From Azospirillum oryzae (GTDB lineage: Bacteria; Pseudomonadota; Alphaproteobacteria; Azospirillales; Azospirillaceae), in contig NZ_FXAK01000005.1 of the NCBI RefSeq assembly GCF_900177515.1, forward strand, positions 442,501-506,500: a DNA stretch of 64,000 nucleotides, written 5' to 3'. The notes beneath the pieces are model-generated. The model worked only from the letters and a program-made list of their open reading frames with translations, was not told the origin of the DNA and searched no databases. Positions 8,647-18,248 of the stretch are shown here, in pieces. A program made the position numbers and the translations under genes. Within the stretch, counting starts at the first letter, position 1. Every line of letters starts with the position of its first letter.

Positions 8647-10179
8647 ATGCAAGACATTCTGGCCAAGTTGGAGTCCAAGCGCGCCGCGGCGCGGCTGGGC
8701 GGCGGTGAGAAGCGCATCGCCGGTCAGCACGCCAAAGGCAAGCTGACCGCGCGCGAGCGGATCGACCTGTTCCTCGATGAAGGGTCGTTCGAGGAGTTCG
8801 ACATGTTCGTCGAACATCGCTGCATCGACTTCGGCATGGAAAACCAGAAGGTCCCGGGCGACGGCGTGGTGACCGGCCACGGCACCGTCAACGGCCGCCT
8901 TGTCTTCGTCTTCAGCCAGGACTTCACGGTCTTCGGCGGCGCGCTTTCGGAAGCGCATGCCGAGAAGATCTGCAAGATCATGGACCAGGCGCTGAAGGTC
9001 GGCGCGCCGGTCATCGGCCTGAACGATTCGGGCGGCGCCCGCATCCAGGAGGGCGTCGCCTCGCTCGGCGGCTATGCCGAGGTGTTCCAGCGCAATGTCG
9101 ACGCCTCGGGCGTCATCCCGCAGATCTCGCTGATCATGGGGCCGTGCGCCGGCGGCGCGGTGTACTCGCCGGCCATGACCGACTTCATCTTCATGGTGAA
9201 GGACAGCTCCTACATGTTCGTCACCGGCCCGGACGTGGTGAAGACCGTCACCCACGAGGTCGTGACCGCGGAGGAGCTGGGCGGCGCCGTCACCCACTCC
9301 ACCAAGTCGGGCGTGGCCGATCTGGCTTTCGAGAACGATGTCGAGGCCCTGCTGCAGCTGCGCCGCTTCGTCGATTTCCTGCCGTCGTCGAACCGGGAGA
9401 AGGCGCCGGTCCGTCCCTGCGCCGATCCGCTCGACCGCGAGGACTTCTCGCTCGACACGCTGGTGCCGGAGAACCCGAACAAGCCCTACGACATGAAGGA
9501 GCTGATCCTCAAGATCGTGGACGAGGGCGACTTCTTCGAACTCCAGCCGGAATACGCCAAGAACATCATCATCGGCTTCGCCCGCATGAACGGCTCCACG
9601 GTCGGCATCGTCGCCAACCAGCCGATGGTGCTGGCCGGCTGCCTCGACATCGACAGCTCCAAGAAGGCCGCGCGCTTCGTGCGCTTCTGCGACGCCTTCG
9701 AAATCCCGATCCTGACCCTGGTCGACGTCCCCGGCTTCATGCCCGGCACCAGCCAGGAGTATGGCGGCATCATCAAGCATGGCGCCAAGCTGCTGTACGC
9801 GTACGCCGAGGCCACCGTGCCGAAGGTCACCGTCATCACCCGGAAGGCGTACGGCGGCGCGTACGACGTGATGTCGTCCAAGCATCTGCGCGGCGACGTC
9901 AACTATGCGTGGCCGTCCGCTGAAATCGCGGTGATGGGCGCCAAGGGCGCGGTGGAGATCATCTTCCGCAGCGACATCGGCGACGCCGAGAAGATCGAGG
10001 CGCGTACGGAAGAGTACAAGCAGAAGTTCGCCAATCCCTTCGTCGCCGCGTCGCGCGGTTACATCGACGACGTCATCATGCCGCACGGAACCCGCCGCCG
10101 CATCACGAAGGCGCTGTCCATGCTGAAGAACAAGCAGCTCCAGAACCCCTGGCGCAAGCACGACAACATTCCGCTGTGA
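8647..10179 (+). CDS. pccB: Propionyl-CoA carboxylase beta (carboxyltransferase) subunit
   Basis: A 510-residue carboxyltransferase of the crotonase fold, typical PccB length. It moves CO2 from biotin to propionyl-CoA, giving (S)-methylmalonyl-CoA. Motifs seen: [20 protein letters not shown] at the N-terminus, the first oxyanion region [40 protein letters not shown], and in the second half [20 protein letters not shown] and [19 protein letters not shown] 8647 starts the conserved [12 protein letters not shown]; an in-frame GTG at 8578 would add 23 unconserved residues. It is 11 nt from pccA. Divergence from a PccR-like gene supports propionyl rather than acetyl specificity. Confidence 0.96.
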   Translation: MQDILAKLESKRAAARLGGGEKRIAGQHAKGKLTARERIDLFLDEGSFEEFDMFVEHRCIDFGMENQKVPGDGVVTGHGTVNGRLVFVFSQDFTVFGGALSEAHAEKICKIMDQALKVGAPVIGLNDSGGARIQEGVASLGGYAEVFQRNVDASGVIPQISLIMGPCAGGAVYSPAMTDFIFMVKDSSYMFVTGPDVVKTVTHEVVTAEELGGAVTHSTKSGVADLAFENDVEALLQLRRFVDFLPSSNREKAPVRPCADPLDREDFSLDTLVPENPNKPYDMKELILKIVDEGDFFELQPEYAKNIIIGFARMNGSTVGIVANQPMVLAGCLDIDSSKKAARFVRFCDAFEIPILTLVDVPGFMPGTSQEYGGIIKHGAKLLYAYAEATVPKVTVITRKAYGGAYDVMSSKHLRGDVNYAWPSAEIAVMGAKGAVEIIFRSDIGDAEKIEARTEEYKQKFANPFVAASRGYIDDVIMPHGTRRRITKALSMLKNKQLQNPWRKHDNIPL

Positions 10180-10190
10180 GGGCCGGCAGC

Positions 10191-12191
<2,001 letters not shown>

Positions 12192-12236
12192 CCGTATAAT
12201 AAGAAGAACAGTACCGAGAGGAAGCGTACCCCCAGC

Positions 12237-12273
12237 CCCCCTTCCGCCGGCCCGTCCGTCCGGCGGAAGGGGG
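12237..12273. other. Intercistronic 14-bp perfect hairpin between pccA and methylmalonyl-CoA mutase
   Basis: A 14-nt arm (CCCCCTTCCGCCGG, 12237-12250) pairs perfectly with 12260-12273 across a 9-nt loop. No T-tract follows, so it is not a standard terminator. It may partly terminate, protect or process the pccBA transcript, or be one copy of a dispersed repeat. A similar CCTTCCCCC/GGGGGAAGG hairpin occurs at 33677-33701. Confidence 0.7.
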
Positions 12274-12335
12274 TGCATCGGGAGGAACGCGCTGCCAACA
12301 TTACCAGCGCCATAAGAAGCCATCAGGAGGCGTCG

Positions 12336-14489
12336 ATGACCGAGTTCCCGAAGAAGACCCTTGCCGATTGGGACAAGCTGGCCGCCAAGGATCTCGGCGC
12401 CGACGGCGACCTTTCCAAGCTGACCTGGAAGACCCCGGAGGGGCTGGACGTCAAGGCGCTCTACACCGCCGCCGACCTGGAAGGGATGGAGCTGGACACG
12501 CTGCCCGGCTTCCCGCCCTTCACCCGCGGCCCGCGCGCCACGATGTACGCGGTGAAGCCCTGGACCATCCGGCAATATGCCGGCTTCTCCACTGCGGAGG
12601 AGTCGAACGCCTTCTACAAGGCCAACCTCAAGGCCGGCCAGATGGGCCTGTCGGTGGCCTTCGACCTCGCCACCCACCGCGGCTATGACAGCGATCATCC
12701 GCGCGTCGTCGGCGACGTCGGCAAGGCCGGCGTGGCGATCGACAGCGTCGAGGACATGAAGATCCTGTTCGCCGACATCCCGCTCGACAAGATGTCGGTG
12801 TCGATGACCATGAACGGCGCGGTGCTGCCGATTTTGGCCGGCTACATCGTCGCGGCGGAAGAGCAGGGCGTCAGCCAGGACAAGCTGAGCGGGACCATCC
12901 AGAACGACATCCTCAAGGAGTTCATGGTCCGCAACACCTACATCTACCCGCCCGAACCCTCGATGCGGATCATCGCCGACATCATCGATTACACCTCCCA
13001 GCACATGCCGAAGTTCAACTCGATCTCGATCTCCGGCTATCACATGCAGGAGGCCGGGGCGACGGCGGTGCAGGAGCTGGCCTTCACCATCGCAGACGGC
13101 CTCGAATATGTCCGCGCCGCGATGTCCAAGGGGCTGCCGGTCGACAAGTTCGCGCCGCGCCTGTCCTTCTTCTTCTCCATCGGCATGAATTTCTTCATGG
13201 AGATCGCCAAGCTGCGCGCCGCGCGCCTGCTGTGGTCCTCCCTGATGCAGGAGAAGTTCCAGCCGAAGGACGCCCGCTCGCTGGCTCTGCGCACCCACTG
13301 CCAGACCTCCGGCGTCTCGCTGACCGAGCAGGACCCCTACAACAACGTCATCCGCACCACCATCGAGGCGATGGCCGCGGTGCTGGGCGGCACCCAGTCG
13401 CTGCACACCAACGCCTTCGACGAGGCGCTGGGCCTGCCGACCAAATTCTCCGCCCGCATCGCCCGCAACACCCAGCTGATCGTGGCGGAAGAGACCGGCG
13501 TGACCAAGGTGGTCGATCCGCTCGGCGGCTCCTATTACATCGAGCATCTGACCCACAGCCTCGCCAACGCCGCGCTGGAGCTGATCGGCCGGGTCGAGGA
13601 GATGGGCGGAATGACCAAGGCGGTCGAGAGCGGCATGCCCAAGCTGCTGATCGAGGAGGCCGCCGCCCGCCGTCAGGCCGCCATCGACCGTGGCGAGGAG
13701 GTGATCGTCGGCGTCAACAAGTACCGTCCGGAGAACCCCGAGGGGGTGGACGTGCTGGACATCGACAACACCGCCGTCCGCGAGGCGCAGATCGCCCGCC
13801 TGCAGCGGATCCGCGCCAGCCGCGACGAGGCCAAGTGTCAGGAGGCGCTGGCCGCCCTGACCAAGGCCGCCACCGAGAAGACCGGCAACCTGCTGGCCCT
13901 GTCGGTCGAGGCGACCCGCGCCCGCGCCACCGTCGGCGAGATTTCCGACGCGCTGGAGAAGGCCTTCACCCGCCATGTCGCCGTCATCCGCTCGGTGTCG
14001 GGCGTCTACGGCTCGGCCTATGAGGGCGACGAGGGCTTCAAGCGCATCCAGGAGGAGGTCGCGTCCTTCGCCGCCGAGGAAGGCCGCCGGCCGCGCATCC
14101 TGGTGGTGAAGATGGGCCAGGACGGCCACGACCGCGGTGCCAAGGTGATCGCCACCAGCTTCGCCGACATCGGCTTCGACGTGGATATCGGCCCGCTGTT
14201 CCAGACCCCGGACGAGGCGGCGCGGCAGGCGGTGGAGAACGACGTCCACGTCATCGGCGTGTCGTCCCAGGCCGCCGGCCACAAGACGCTGGTGCCGCAA
14301 CTGATCGAGGAACTGCGCAAACAGGGCGCCGGCGACATCCTGGTGGTGTGCGGCGGCGTGATCCCGCCGCAGGACTACGACTTCCTCTACAAGGCGGGTG
14401 CCGCGGCGATCTACGGGCCGGGTACCAACATCCCGAAGGCGGCGTCGGACATCCTGAGCATCCTGCGCAAGCAGAAGGCGGCGGCTTGA
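12336..14489 (+). CDS. Methylmalonyl-CoA mutase, adenosylcobalamin-dependent
   Basis: A 717-residue single-chain mutase, the homodimeric type. It isomerises (R)-methylmalonyl-CoA to succinyl-CoA, completing propionate entry into the TCA cycle. The N-terminal TIM barrel begins with the [16 protein letters not shown] substrate region and includes [30 protein letters not shown] and [11 protein letters not shown]. The C-terminal B12 domain shows [11 protein letters not shown] with the lower-axial His at about residue 598, then the [14 protein letters not shown] and [12 protein letters not shown] segments. CAGGAGG, 5 nt before ATG 12336, is an excellent ribosome binding site. It shares the pccBA direction, so it is probably co-expressed. 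No epimerase or MeaB-type chaperone gene is nearby. Confidence 0.96.
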   Translation: MTEFPKKTLADWDKLAAKDLGADGDLSKLTWKTPEGLDVKALYTAADLEGMELDTLPGFPPFTRGPRATMYAVKPWTIRQYAGFSTAEESNAFYKANLKAGQMGLSVAFDLATHRGYDSDHPRVVGDVGKAGVAIDSVEDMKILFADIPLDKMSVSMTMNGAVLPILAGYIVAAEEQGVSQDKLSGTIQNDILKEFMVRNTYIYPPEPSMRIIADIIDYTSQHMPKFNSISISGYHMQEAGATAVQELAFTIADGLEYVRAAMSKGLPVDKFAPRLSFFFSIGMNFFMEIAKLRAARLLWSSLMQEKFQPKDARSLALRTHCQTSGVSLTEQDPYNNVIRTTIEAMAAVLGGTQSLHTNAFDEALGLPTKFSARIARNTQLIVAEETGVTKVVDPLGGSYYIEHLTHSLANAALELIGRVEEMGGMTKAVESGMPKLLIEEAAARRQAAIDRGEEVIVGVNKYRPENPEGVDVLDIDNTAVREAQIARLQRIRASRDEAKCQEALAALTKAATEKTGNLLALSVEATRARATVGEISDALEKAFTRHVAVIRSVSGVYGSAYEGDEGFKRIQEEVASFAAEEGRRPRILVVKMGQDGHDRGAKVIATSFADIGFDVDIGPLFQTPDEAARQAVENDVHVIGVSSQAAGHKTLVPQLIEELRKQGAGDILVVCGGVIPPQDYDFLYKAGAAAIYGPGTNIPKAASDILSILRKQKAAA

Positions 14490-14522
14490 CGTTGTATCGG
14501 GAGAAGGCGGCCTCTTGATCCT

Positions 14523-14563
14523 CTCCATGGCCATGCGCATAGTGACTGTGCATGGCCATGGAG
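14523..14563. promoter_or_regulatory. Perfect 14-bp inverted repeat over the ccdAB promoter/start (likely autoregulatory operator)
   Basis: CTCCATGGCCATGC (14523-14536) is exactly complementary in reverse to GCATGGCCATGGAG (14550-14563), with a 13-nt spacer. It lies immediately before ccdA and contains two alternative in-frame ATGs. CcdA-CcdB complexes repress their own promoter in the F plasmid system, so an operator role is expected. In RNA it could also form a hairpin next to the ribosome binding site. Confidence 0.75.
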
Positions 14564-14569
14564 AAACCG

Positions 14570-14824
14570 ATGCCTGACACACGACTGGCTTTTGATGCCT
14601 CGGCCCCGAAACGGGCGACCAACGTCAGCCTCAACAGCGATCTGCTGGAGCAGGCGAAGGCGCTTGGCATCAACGTGTCGCGGGCGTGCGAGCGTGGTCT
14701 GGCTGACCAGATTGCCGAACTGCAGCGCAAGCGCTGGCTGGAGGAGAACCGGGAGGCGCTGGCGTCGTCCAATGCCTATGTCAAGGCCCATGGACTTCCA
14801 CTGGCCCGATACCGGCCCTATTGA
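14570..14824 (+). CDS. ccdA: CcdA-type antitoxin
   Basis: An 84-residue antitoxin with a ribbon-helix-helix N-terminal half (RATNVSLNSDLLEQAKALGI, NVSRACERGLADQI) and a C-terminal part ending WLEENREALASSNAYVKAHG, then LPLARYRPY. This tail matches the CcdB-binding segment of CcdA proteins. Three in-frame ATGs exist (14552, 14558, 14570). The last is preferred because GGAGAAA sits 5-6 nt before it and the earlier ones lie inside the palindrome. The product should bind and neutralise CcdB and, with it, repress the operon. It is chromosomal-looking, with no plasmid genes nearby. Confidence 0.9.
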   Translation: MPDTRLAFDASAPKRATNVSLNSDLLEQAKALGINVSRACERGLADQIAELQRKRWLEENREALASSNAYVKAHGLPLARYRPY

Positions 14825-14839
14825 CGGGCACCATCCCCG

Positions 14840-15136
14840 ATGGCCCGCTTCGATGTCCACCGTCGTCTTGACGGTCCGGGCTACCTGATCGACCTGCAGG
14901 CCAACATCCTGCGCGATCTCAACACGCGCTTCGTAGCACCTCTGCTGCCGCCGGACGATGCGCCACTGCCGGCCGTCCGGCTCAATCCTGTCCTGATCGT
15001 CGAGGGGCGGCCACATGTCATGGTCACTCAGTTCGCCGGCGCTGTCCCGGTTGCCGATCTTGGCCCCTGTGTCGGCAGTCTGATGGCGGAGGATACGGTC
15101 ATTGTGGCCGCGCTGGACATGCTGATCGGTGCATAA
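14840..15136 (+). CDS. ccdB: CcdB-type toxin (gyrase poison)
   Basis: A 98-residue protein with the CcdB pattern: MARFDVHRRLDGPGYLIDLQ at the start, then LNTRFVAPLLPPDDAPLP, RLNPVLIVEGRPHVMVTQ, and a C-terminal helix AALDMLIGA. F-plasmid CcdB traps GyrA-DNA complexes through its last residues (Trp-Gly-Ile). Here the chain ends Leu-Ile-Gly-Ala, with no Trp, so toxicity may be altered. The start is 15 nt after the ccdA stop, as expected for a toxin-antitoxin pair. Confidence 0.9.
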   Translation: MARFDVHRRLDGPGYLIDLQANILRDLNTRFVAPLLPPDDAPLPAVRLNPVLIVEGRPHVMVTQFAGAVPVADLGPCVGSLMAEDTVIVAALDMLIGA

Positions 15137-15159
15137 GGTTTGGCGGGGGAATCGCTGTT

Positions 15160-15852
15160 TTGACCGTCACCGCCGAAACCGACCTCTATGCGCCCGTGAA
15201 AGCGTTCCTCGAAGCCCAGGGCTATGAGGTGAAGGCGGAGATCCACGGCTGCGATCTTGTGGCCACGCGCGGGGCTGAGCCGCCGGTGATCGTCGAACTG
15301 AAGAAGCGCTTCACCCTCGACCTCGTGTTGCAAGGGGTGGACCGGCTGGCGATCAGCGACAGCGTCTATCTCGCGGTGCCGCAGCCGGGGCGCAAGGCCA
15401 CCGGGCCGTCTCCCCTCGACGGCGACGTGAAGAAACTCTGCCGCCGGCTGGGGCTCGGCCTGCTGATGGTCGATCCGGGGCTGGCGGAGGGGCGGCAGGT
15501 CACCGTGCTGCTCGACCCCATCCCCTATACCCCGCGCAAGGACAAGAAGCGCACCGGCCGCCTGTTGGGCGAGCACGCCCGCCGGGTCGGCGATCCCAAC
15601 CGGGGCGGCTCCACCCGCGTCGCCATCGTCACCGCCTATCGCCAGGATGCGCTGCGCATCGCCCGCCTGCTGCGCGACGGGCCGCTGACTGTCGCAGCCC
15701 TGCGCAAGGCGGGGGCGCCGAAGGATGTCGGGGCGATGCTGCTGCGCAATGTCTATGGCTGGTTCGAGCGGGTCGGGCGTGGCACCTATGGGCTGACCCC
15801 GGCCGGTGTGCAGGGGGTGGAGGCGTTCGCCCACGCGCTGGCCGAGGGGTGA
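15160..15852 (+). CDS. DUF2161 family protein (PD-(D/E)XK-like nuclease fold predicted)
   Basis: A 230-residue protein starting at a TTG (about 15160), 23 nt after ccdB. Residues 8-60 (YAPVKAFLEAQGYEVKAEIH, GCDLVA, then PPVIVELKKRFTLDLVLQ) give the D...ExK arrangement of a PD-(D/E)XK nuclease-like fold. Family annotation calls these DUF2161 phosphodiesterases. A winged-helix-like C-terminal part (ARLLRDGPLTVAALRKAG, then YGWFERVGRGTYGLTPAG) follows. Function is unknown. It follows ccdAB closely on the same strand and may share its transcript, but the family is common outside toxin loci, so this is only context. Confidence 0.8.
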   Translation: MTVTAETDLYAPVKAFLEAQGYEVKAEIHGCDLVATRGAEPPVIVELKKRFTLDLVLQGVDRLAISDSVYLAVPQPGRKATGPSPLDGDVKKLCRRLGLGLLMVDPGLAEGRQVTVLLDPIPYTPRKDKKRTGRLLGEHARRVGDPNRGGSTRVAIVTAYRQDALRIARLLRDGPLTVAALRKAGAPKDVGAMLLRNVYGWFERVGRGTYGLTPAGVQGVEAFAHALAEG

Positions 15853-15918
15853 CACCCCGCGCCGCCAAGCCTATGATTGGTGCACACCATCCACATAAAC
15901 ATCAGGCTGGAGCCCGCT

Positions 15919-16545
15919 TTGTCGGACTACATCAGCAATCTCGTCGTCTTTTTCGTCGTCGTCGATCCGCCGGGGCTGGTGCCGCTGTTCATCGCGCTGA
16001 CCCGCGGCTTCGACGACCGGCACAAGCGGATCATCGCGCTCCGCGGCAACGCCATTGCCTTCGTGGTGCTGGTCTTCTTCGCCTATTTCGGCAAGGTCGT
16101 GCTGGAGACTCTGTCGATCGAGATGCCGGCCTTCCGCATCGCCGGCGGGGCGCTCCTGTTCTGGATCGCCTTCGAGATGCTGTTCGCCAAGCGCTCCGAA
16201 CGCAAGGAGCGCAACACCGGCGAGGCGATGACCGACGAGGACGCGCATGACATCGCCGTCTTCCCGCTGGCGGTGCCGCTGATTGCCGGGCCGGGCGCCA
16301 TCACCTCCATCCTGCTGCTGATGGACCGCACCGGTGGCACGGTGGCGGGACAGATCAGCGTGCTGGGCGCAGCGGCGACGGTGATCGGCGGGGTGACGCT
16401 GATCCTGCTGGGCGCCGACCGGGTCGGACGGTTGCTCGGCCGTACGGTGATCCACACGGTCAGCCGGGTGCTGGGCATCGTGCTGGCCGCGCTTGCCGCG
16501 CAGACGGTGATTTCCGGCATCACGGCGGTCTATCCACCACATTGA
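15919..16545 (+). CDS. MarC family integral membrane protein
   Basis: A 208-residue protein with about six hydrophobic helices, matching MarC/UPF0056 in length. Seen are FFVVVDPPGLVPLFIALT near the N-terminus, FRIAGGALLFWIAFEMLF, then FPLAVPLIAGPGAITSILLL and the second repeat LGIVLAALAAQTVISGI. The family lies in the inner membrane and its transported substrate, if any, is unknown. A TTG at 15919 is preferred because CTGGAG stands 7 nt before it and the protein then begins at the family start LSDYISNLVVFF. An upstream in-frame start at 15877 adds 14 residues. Confidence 0.88.
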   Translation: MSDYISNLVVFFVVVDPPGLVPLFIALTRGFDDRHKRIIALRGNAIAFVVLVFFAYFGKVVLETLSIEMPAFRIAGGALLFWIAFEMLFAKRSERKERNTGEAMTDEDAHDIAVFPLAVPLIAGPGAITSILLLMDRTGGTVAGQISVLGAAATVIGGVTLILLGADRVGRLLGRTVIHTVSRVLGIVLAALAAQTVISGITAVYPPH

Positions 16546-16619
16546 TTGGCCGCCCCACTGACCGCCGGGCGGATGAGGGTGTTGCCGCCGCCTTCCGGGC
16601 GGGCACCTATGGGCGGAGG

Positions 16620-17099
16620 CTACCGTCGGGCAGAGCGGCCGGCAGCCCGCGCCTGTTTTGGGGCAAGCCGGAAATCGCGGGAGCCGAGAGCGCGGCCGTC
16701 CTGCGCCAGCAGCCGCAGTTTGGCGAGTGGCTGTCCGCTTGGTTCGTCGACCATCGCAATGTCGAGTTCACCCGGCTCGAAGCAGTTTTCCTCACCCCAC
16801 TGCCAGAGTGCAATGAGGATGATATAGAGTTTCTCCCCCTTCGGGGTGAGCACGTAAAGGTGACTGAGAGCGGAGTCCGGGTCCGGCTCGATGACGAATA
16901 TTCCATTGGCGACCAGCTTCTTGAGGCGGCTTGAAAGGATGTTTTTCGCAAGACCCAAGCTCTTTTGGAACTCGCCGAATCGCTGCTTTCCTACGAATGC
17001 TTCGCGCACGATCAGCAGCGACCACCAATCGCCGATGACCTGAAGGGCGCGCGCGATCCCGCAGTTTGCCTGCCCCAGGTCCTTGCGCTTTCCCTTCAT
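16620..17099 (-). CDS. HxlR-family winged-helix transcriptional regulator
   Basis: A 159-residue regulator. The HxlR core runs from CGIARALQVIGDWWSLLIVR through GKQRFGEFQKSLGLAKNILS, SRLKKLVANGIFVIEPD to YVLTPKGEKLYIILIALWQW. Such dimeric proteins often sense oxidants, electrophiles or quinones. The usual family Cys near the N-terminus is present (ANCGIARAL, residue 13). It is divergent from the gene at 17221, with two operator-like repeats between them. An Old Yellow Enzyme relic downstream of that gene suggests an ancestral enone/quinone-responsive locus. Base composition is slightly lower in GC than the neighbours. Confidence 0.9.
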   Translation of the reverse strand: MKGKRKDLGQANCGIARALQVIGDWWSLLIVREAFVGKQRFGEFQKSLGLAKNILSSRLKKLVANGIFVIEPDPDSALSHLYVLTPKGEKLYIILIALWQWGEENCFEPGELDIAMVDEPSGQPLAKLRLLAQDGRALGSRDFRLAPKQARAAGRSARR

Positions 17100-17127
17100 T
17101 CGATTCTCCGTTCGTCGCGATCAATAG

Positions 17128-17187
17128 GGTTGCAAAGTTAAACCATTTCGGTCAGATGTCGAGAGGTTGCAAATTTAAACCATTCGG
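17128..17187. promoter_or_regulatory. Two near-identical operator-like repeats between the HxlR gene and its divergent target
   Basis: GGTTGCAAAGTTAAACC (17128-17144) and GGTTGCAAATTTAAACC (17165-17181) differ at one position and are spaced 37 bp start to start. Both are followed by CATTTCGG or CATTCGG. Each unit is a partial palindrome (GGTT...AACC around AAATTT). The position between divergent genes fits tandem sites for the HxlR dimer. The local sequence is AT-rich and probably also holds the two promoters. Confidence 0.75.
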
Positions 17188-17220
17188 CATGGATGCCGGT
17201 GTCGGAAACGGAGACACGGA

Positions 17221-17943
17221 ATGAGTGACCTGTTGGAACTTGCTGTTTCAGCGCATGGCGGTTGGGACCGCTGGCAGACGCTCAGGACGGTGAGCGCGCA
17301 TGTCTCGATCGGCGGCGGCGTCTGGCCCCTCAAGGGCTGGCCGGACGTTTTCAAGGACGCCCAGGTCTCGATTGACCCTCATAGGCAGCACACCGAATAT
17401 TCGCCCTTCGTCCAGGCTGGTCGGCACACGCTATTCGACGCCGGGCGCACGGCGGTCGTGACCGATGGCGGGGAGGTCGTCGAGCAGCGTGAGGAACCGA
17501 GGAAGGCGTTCGCGGGCCATACCCTGACGACGCCGTGGGATGCCCAGCATCTGATCTACTTCACCGGCTACGCCATGTGGACCTATCTGACCACGCCCTT
17601 TCTCTTCAAGCTCCCGGGGGTCAAGAGCGAGGAAGTCGAACCGTGGGCGACGGAAGAGGGAGAGACGTGGCGCCGTCTGAAGGTGACGTTCCCGTCGGGC
17701 ATCGAGACGCACTCGACCGAGCAGACCTTCTATTTCGATGCCTCGGGGATTCTTCAGCGTCATGACTACAGCGCCGATGTCCTGGGCGGAACGTCGAGCG
17801 CCAATTATGCGACGGAACACAAGACGTTCGGCGGTTTCGTCTTCCCGACCAAGCGGCGCGTATATGCGATCGGCGAGAACAACCTGCCCCTGCGCGAGCG
17901 CGTGGCGGTTGCCATCGACTTCCTCGACATCGACGTGGTGTGA
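17221..17943 (+). CDS. Hypothetical protein, 240 aa, in an HxlR-controlled position
   Basis: A 240-residue protein beginning MSDLLELAVSAHGGWDRWQT. It alternates short beta-like segments (VSAHVSIGGGVWPLKGWPDV, then HTEYSPFVQAGRHTLFDAGR), followed by WRRLKVTFPSG, FYFDASGILQRHDYSADVLG and VFPTKRRVYAIGENNLPL. The pattern of strands ending in a FDASG-type turn suggests a lipoprotein-sorting (LolA/LppX-like) half-barrel, but there is no signal peptide. A function cannot be given. The ATG is 33 nt after the second operator-like repeat, so it is the most probable target of the HxlR protein. Confidence 0.75.
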   Translation: MSDLLELAVSAHGGWDRWQTLRTVSAHVSIGGGVWPLKGWPDVFKDAQVSIDPHRQHTEYSPFVQAGRHTLFDAGRTAVVTDGGEVVEQREEPRKAFAGHTLTTPWDAQHLIYFTGYAMWTYLTTPFLFKLPGVKSEEVEPWATEEGETWRRLKVTFPSGIETHSTEQTFYFDASGILQRHDYSADVLGGTSSANYATEHKTFGGFVFPTKRRVYAIGENNLPLRERVAVAIDFLDIDVV

Positions 17944-17987
17944 CAGGGGATCTGTCGATGGCCTGATCAGCTCCCTTTTCACCTTTG

Positions 17988-18101
17988 AAGCTCGGCGCTG
18001 GGTTCGGCGGTGTCGAGCTTCACGGGGCGAGCGGCTACCTCGTCGATCAGTTCCTGCAGGCGAACACAAATCGACGGACGTATCGCTATGGCGGCTCCAT
18101 A
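17988..18101 (+). pseudogene. Old Yellow Enzyme (NADH:flavin oxidoreductase) gene relic
   Basis: The interval between 17944 and 18248 is not empty. In one frame it encodes GAGFGGVELHGASGYLVDQF, then LQANTNRRTYRYGGSI. This corresponds to the central part of Old Yellow Enzymes, where the family reads GFDGVEIHGAxGYLxxQFL and NxRxDxYGGSIENR. The active-site His and the YGGS loop are kept. Similarity stops abruptly on both sides; only about 38 of some 360 codons remain, and the frame has no family-like start or C-terminus. It is a deletion remnant of a reductase that once followed the 17221 gene. The remaining 18102-18248 holds no recognisable gene and should contain the cydA promoter. Confidence 0.8.
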
Positions 18102-18248
18102 ATACCTTGTTCTGTCGGGTTTAACACTGAAAGACTAGTCCCCCTTTCCGCGGCAGTCGCCCACCCTACATCGCCTCCTGCCAGGCCGGCGCCGGCTATT
18201 GTTCCGGTGCCGGCGTATCATCGCGCCCAAACACAAGAGGCGGCGGCC

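Noticed and set aside
6955-10161. A single open frame of over 1000 codons antisense to pccB and running into the ScfR gene
   Set aside because: It is the mirror of pccB in a high-GC genome. Its upstream part has His/Asp/Ala/Arg-rich antisense composition; only the part after 8415 is a real gene.
14523-15852. Plasmid or integrated-element boundary at ccdAB
   Set aside because: No integrase, replication gene, repeats or tRNA nearby, and base composition is like the neighbours.
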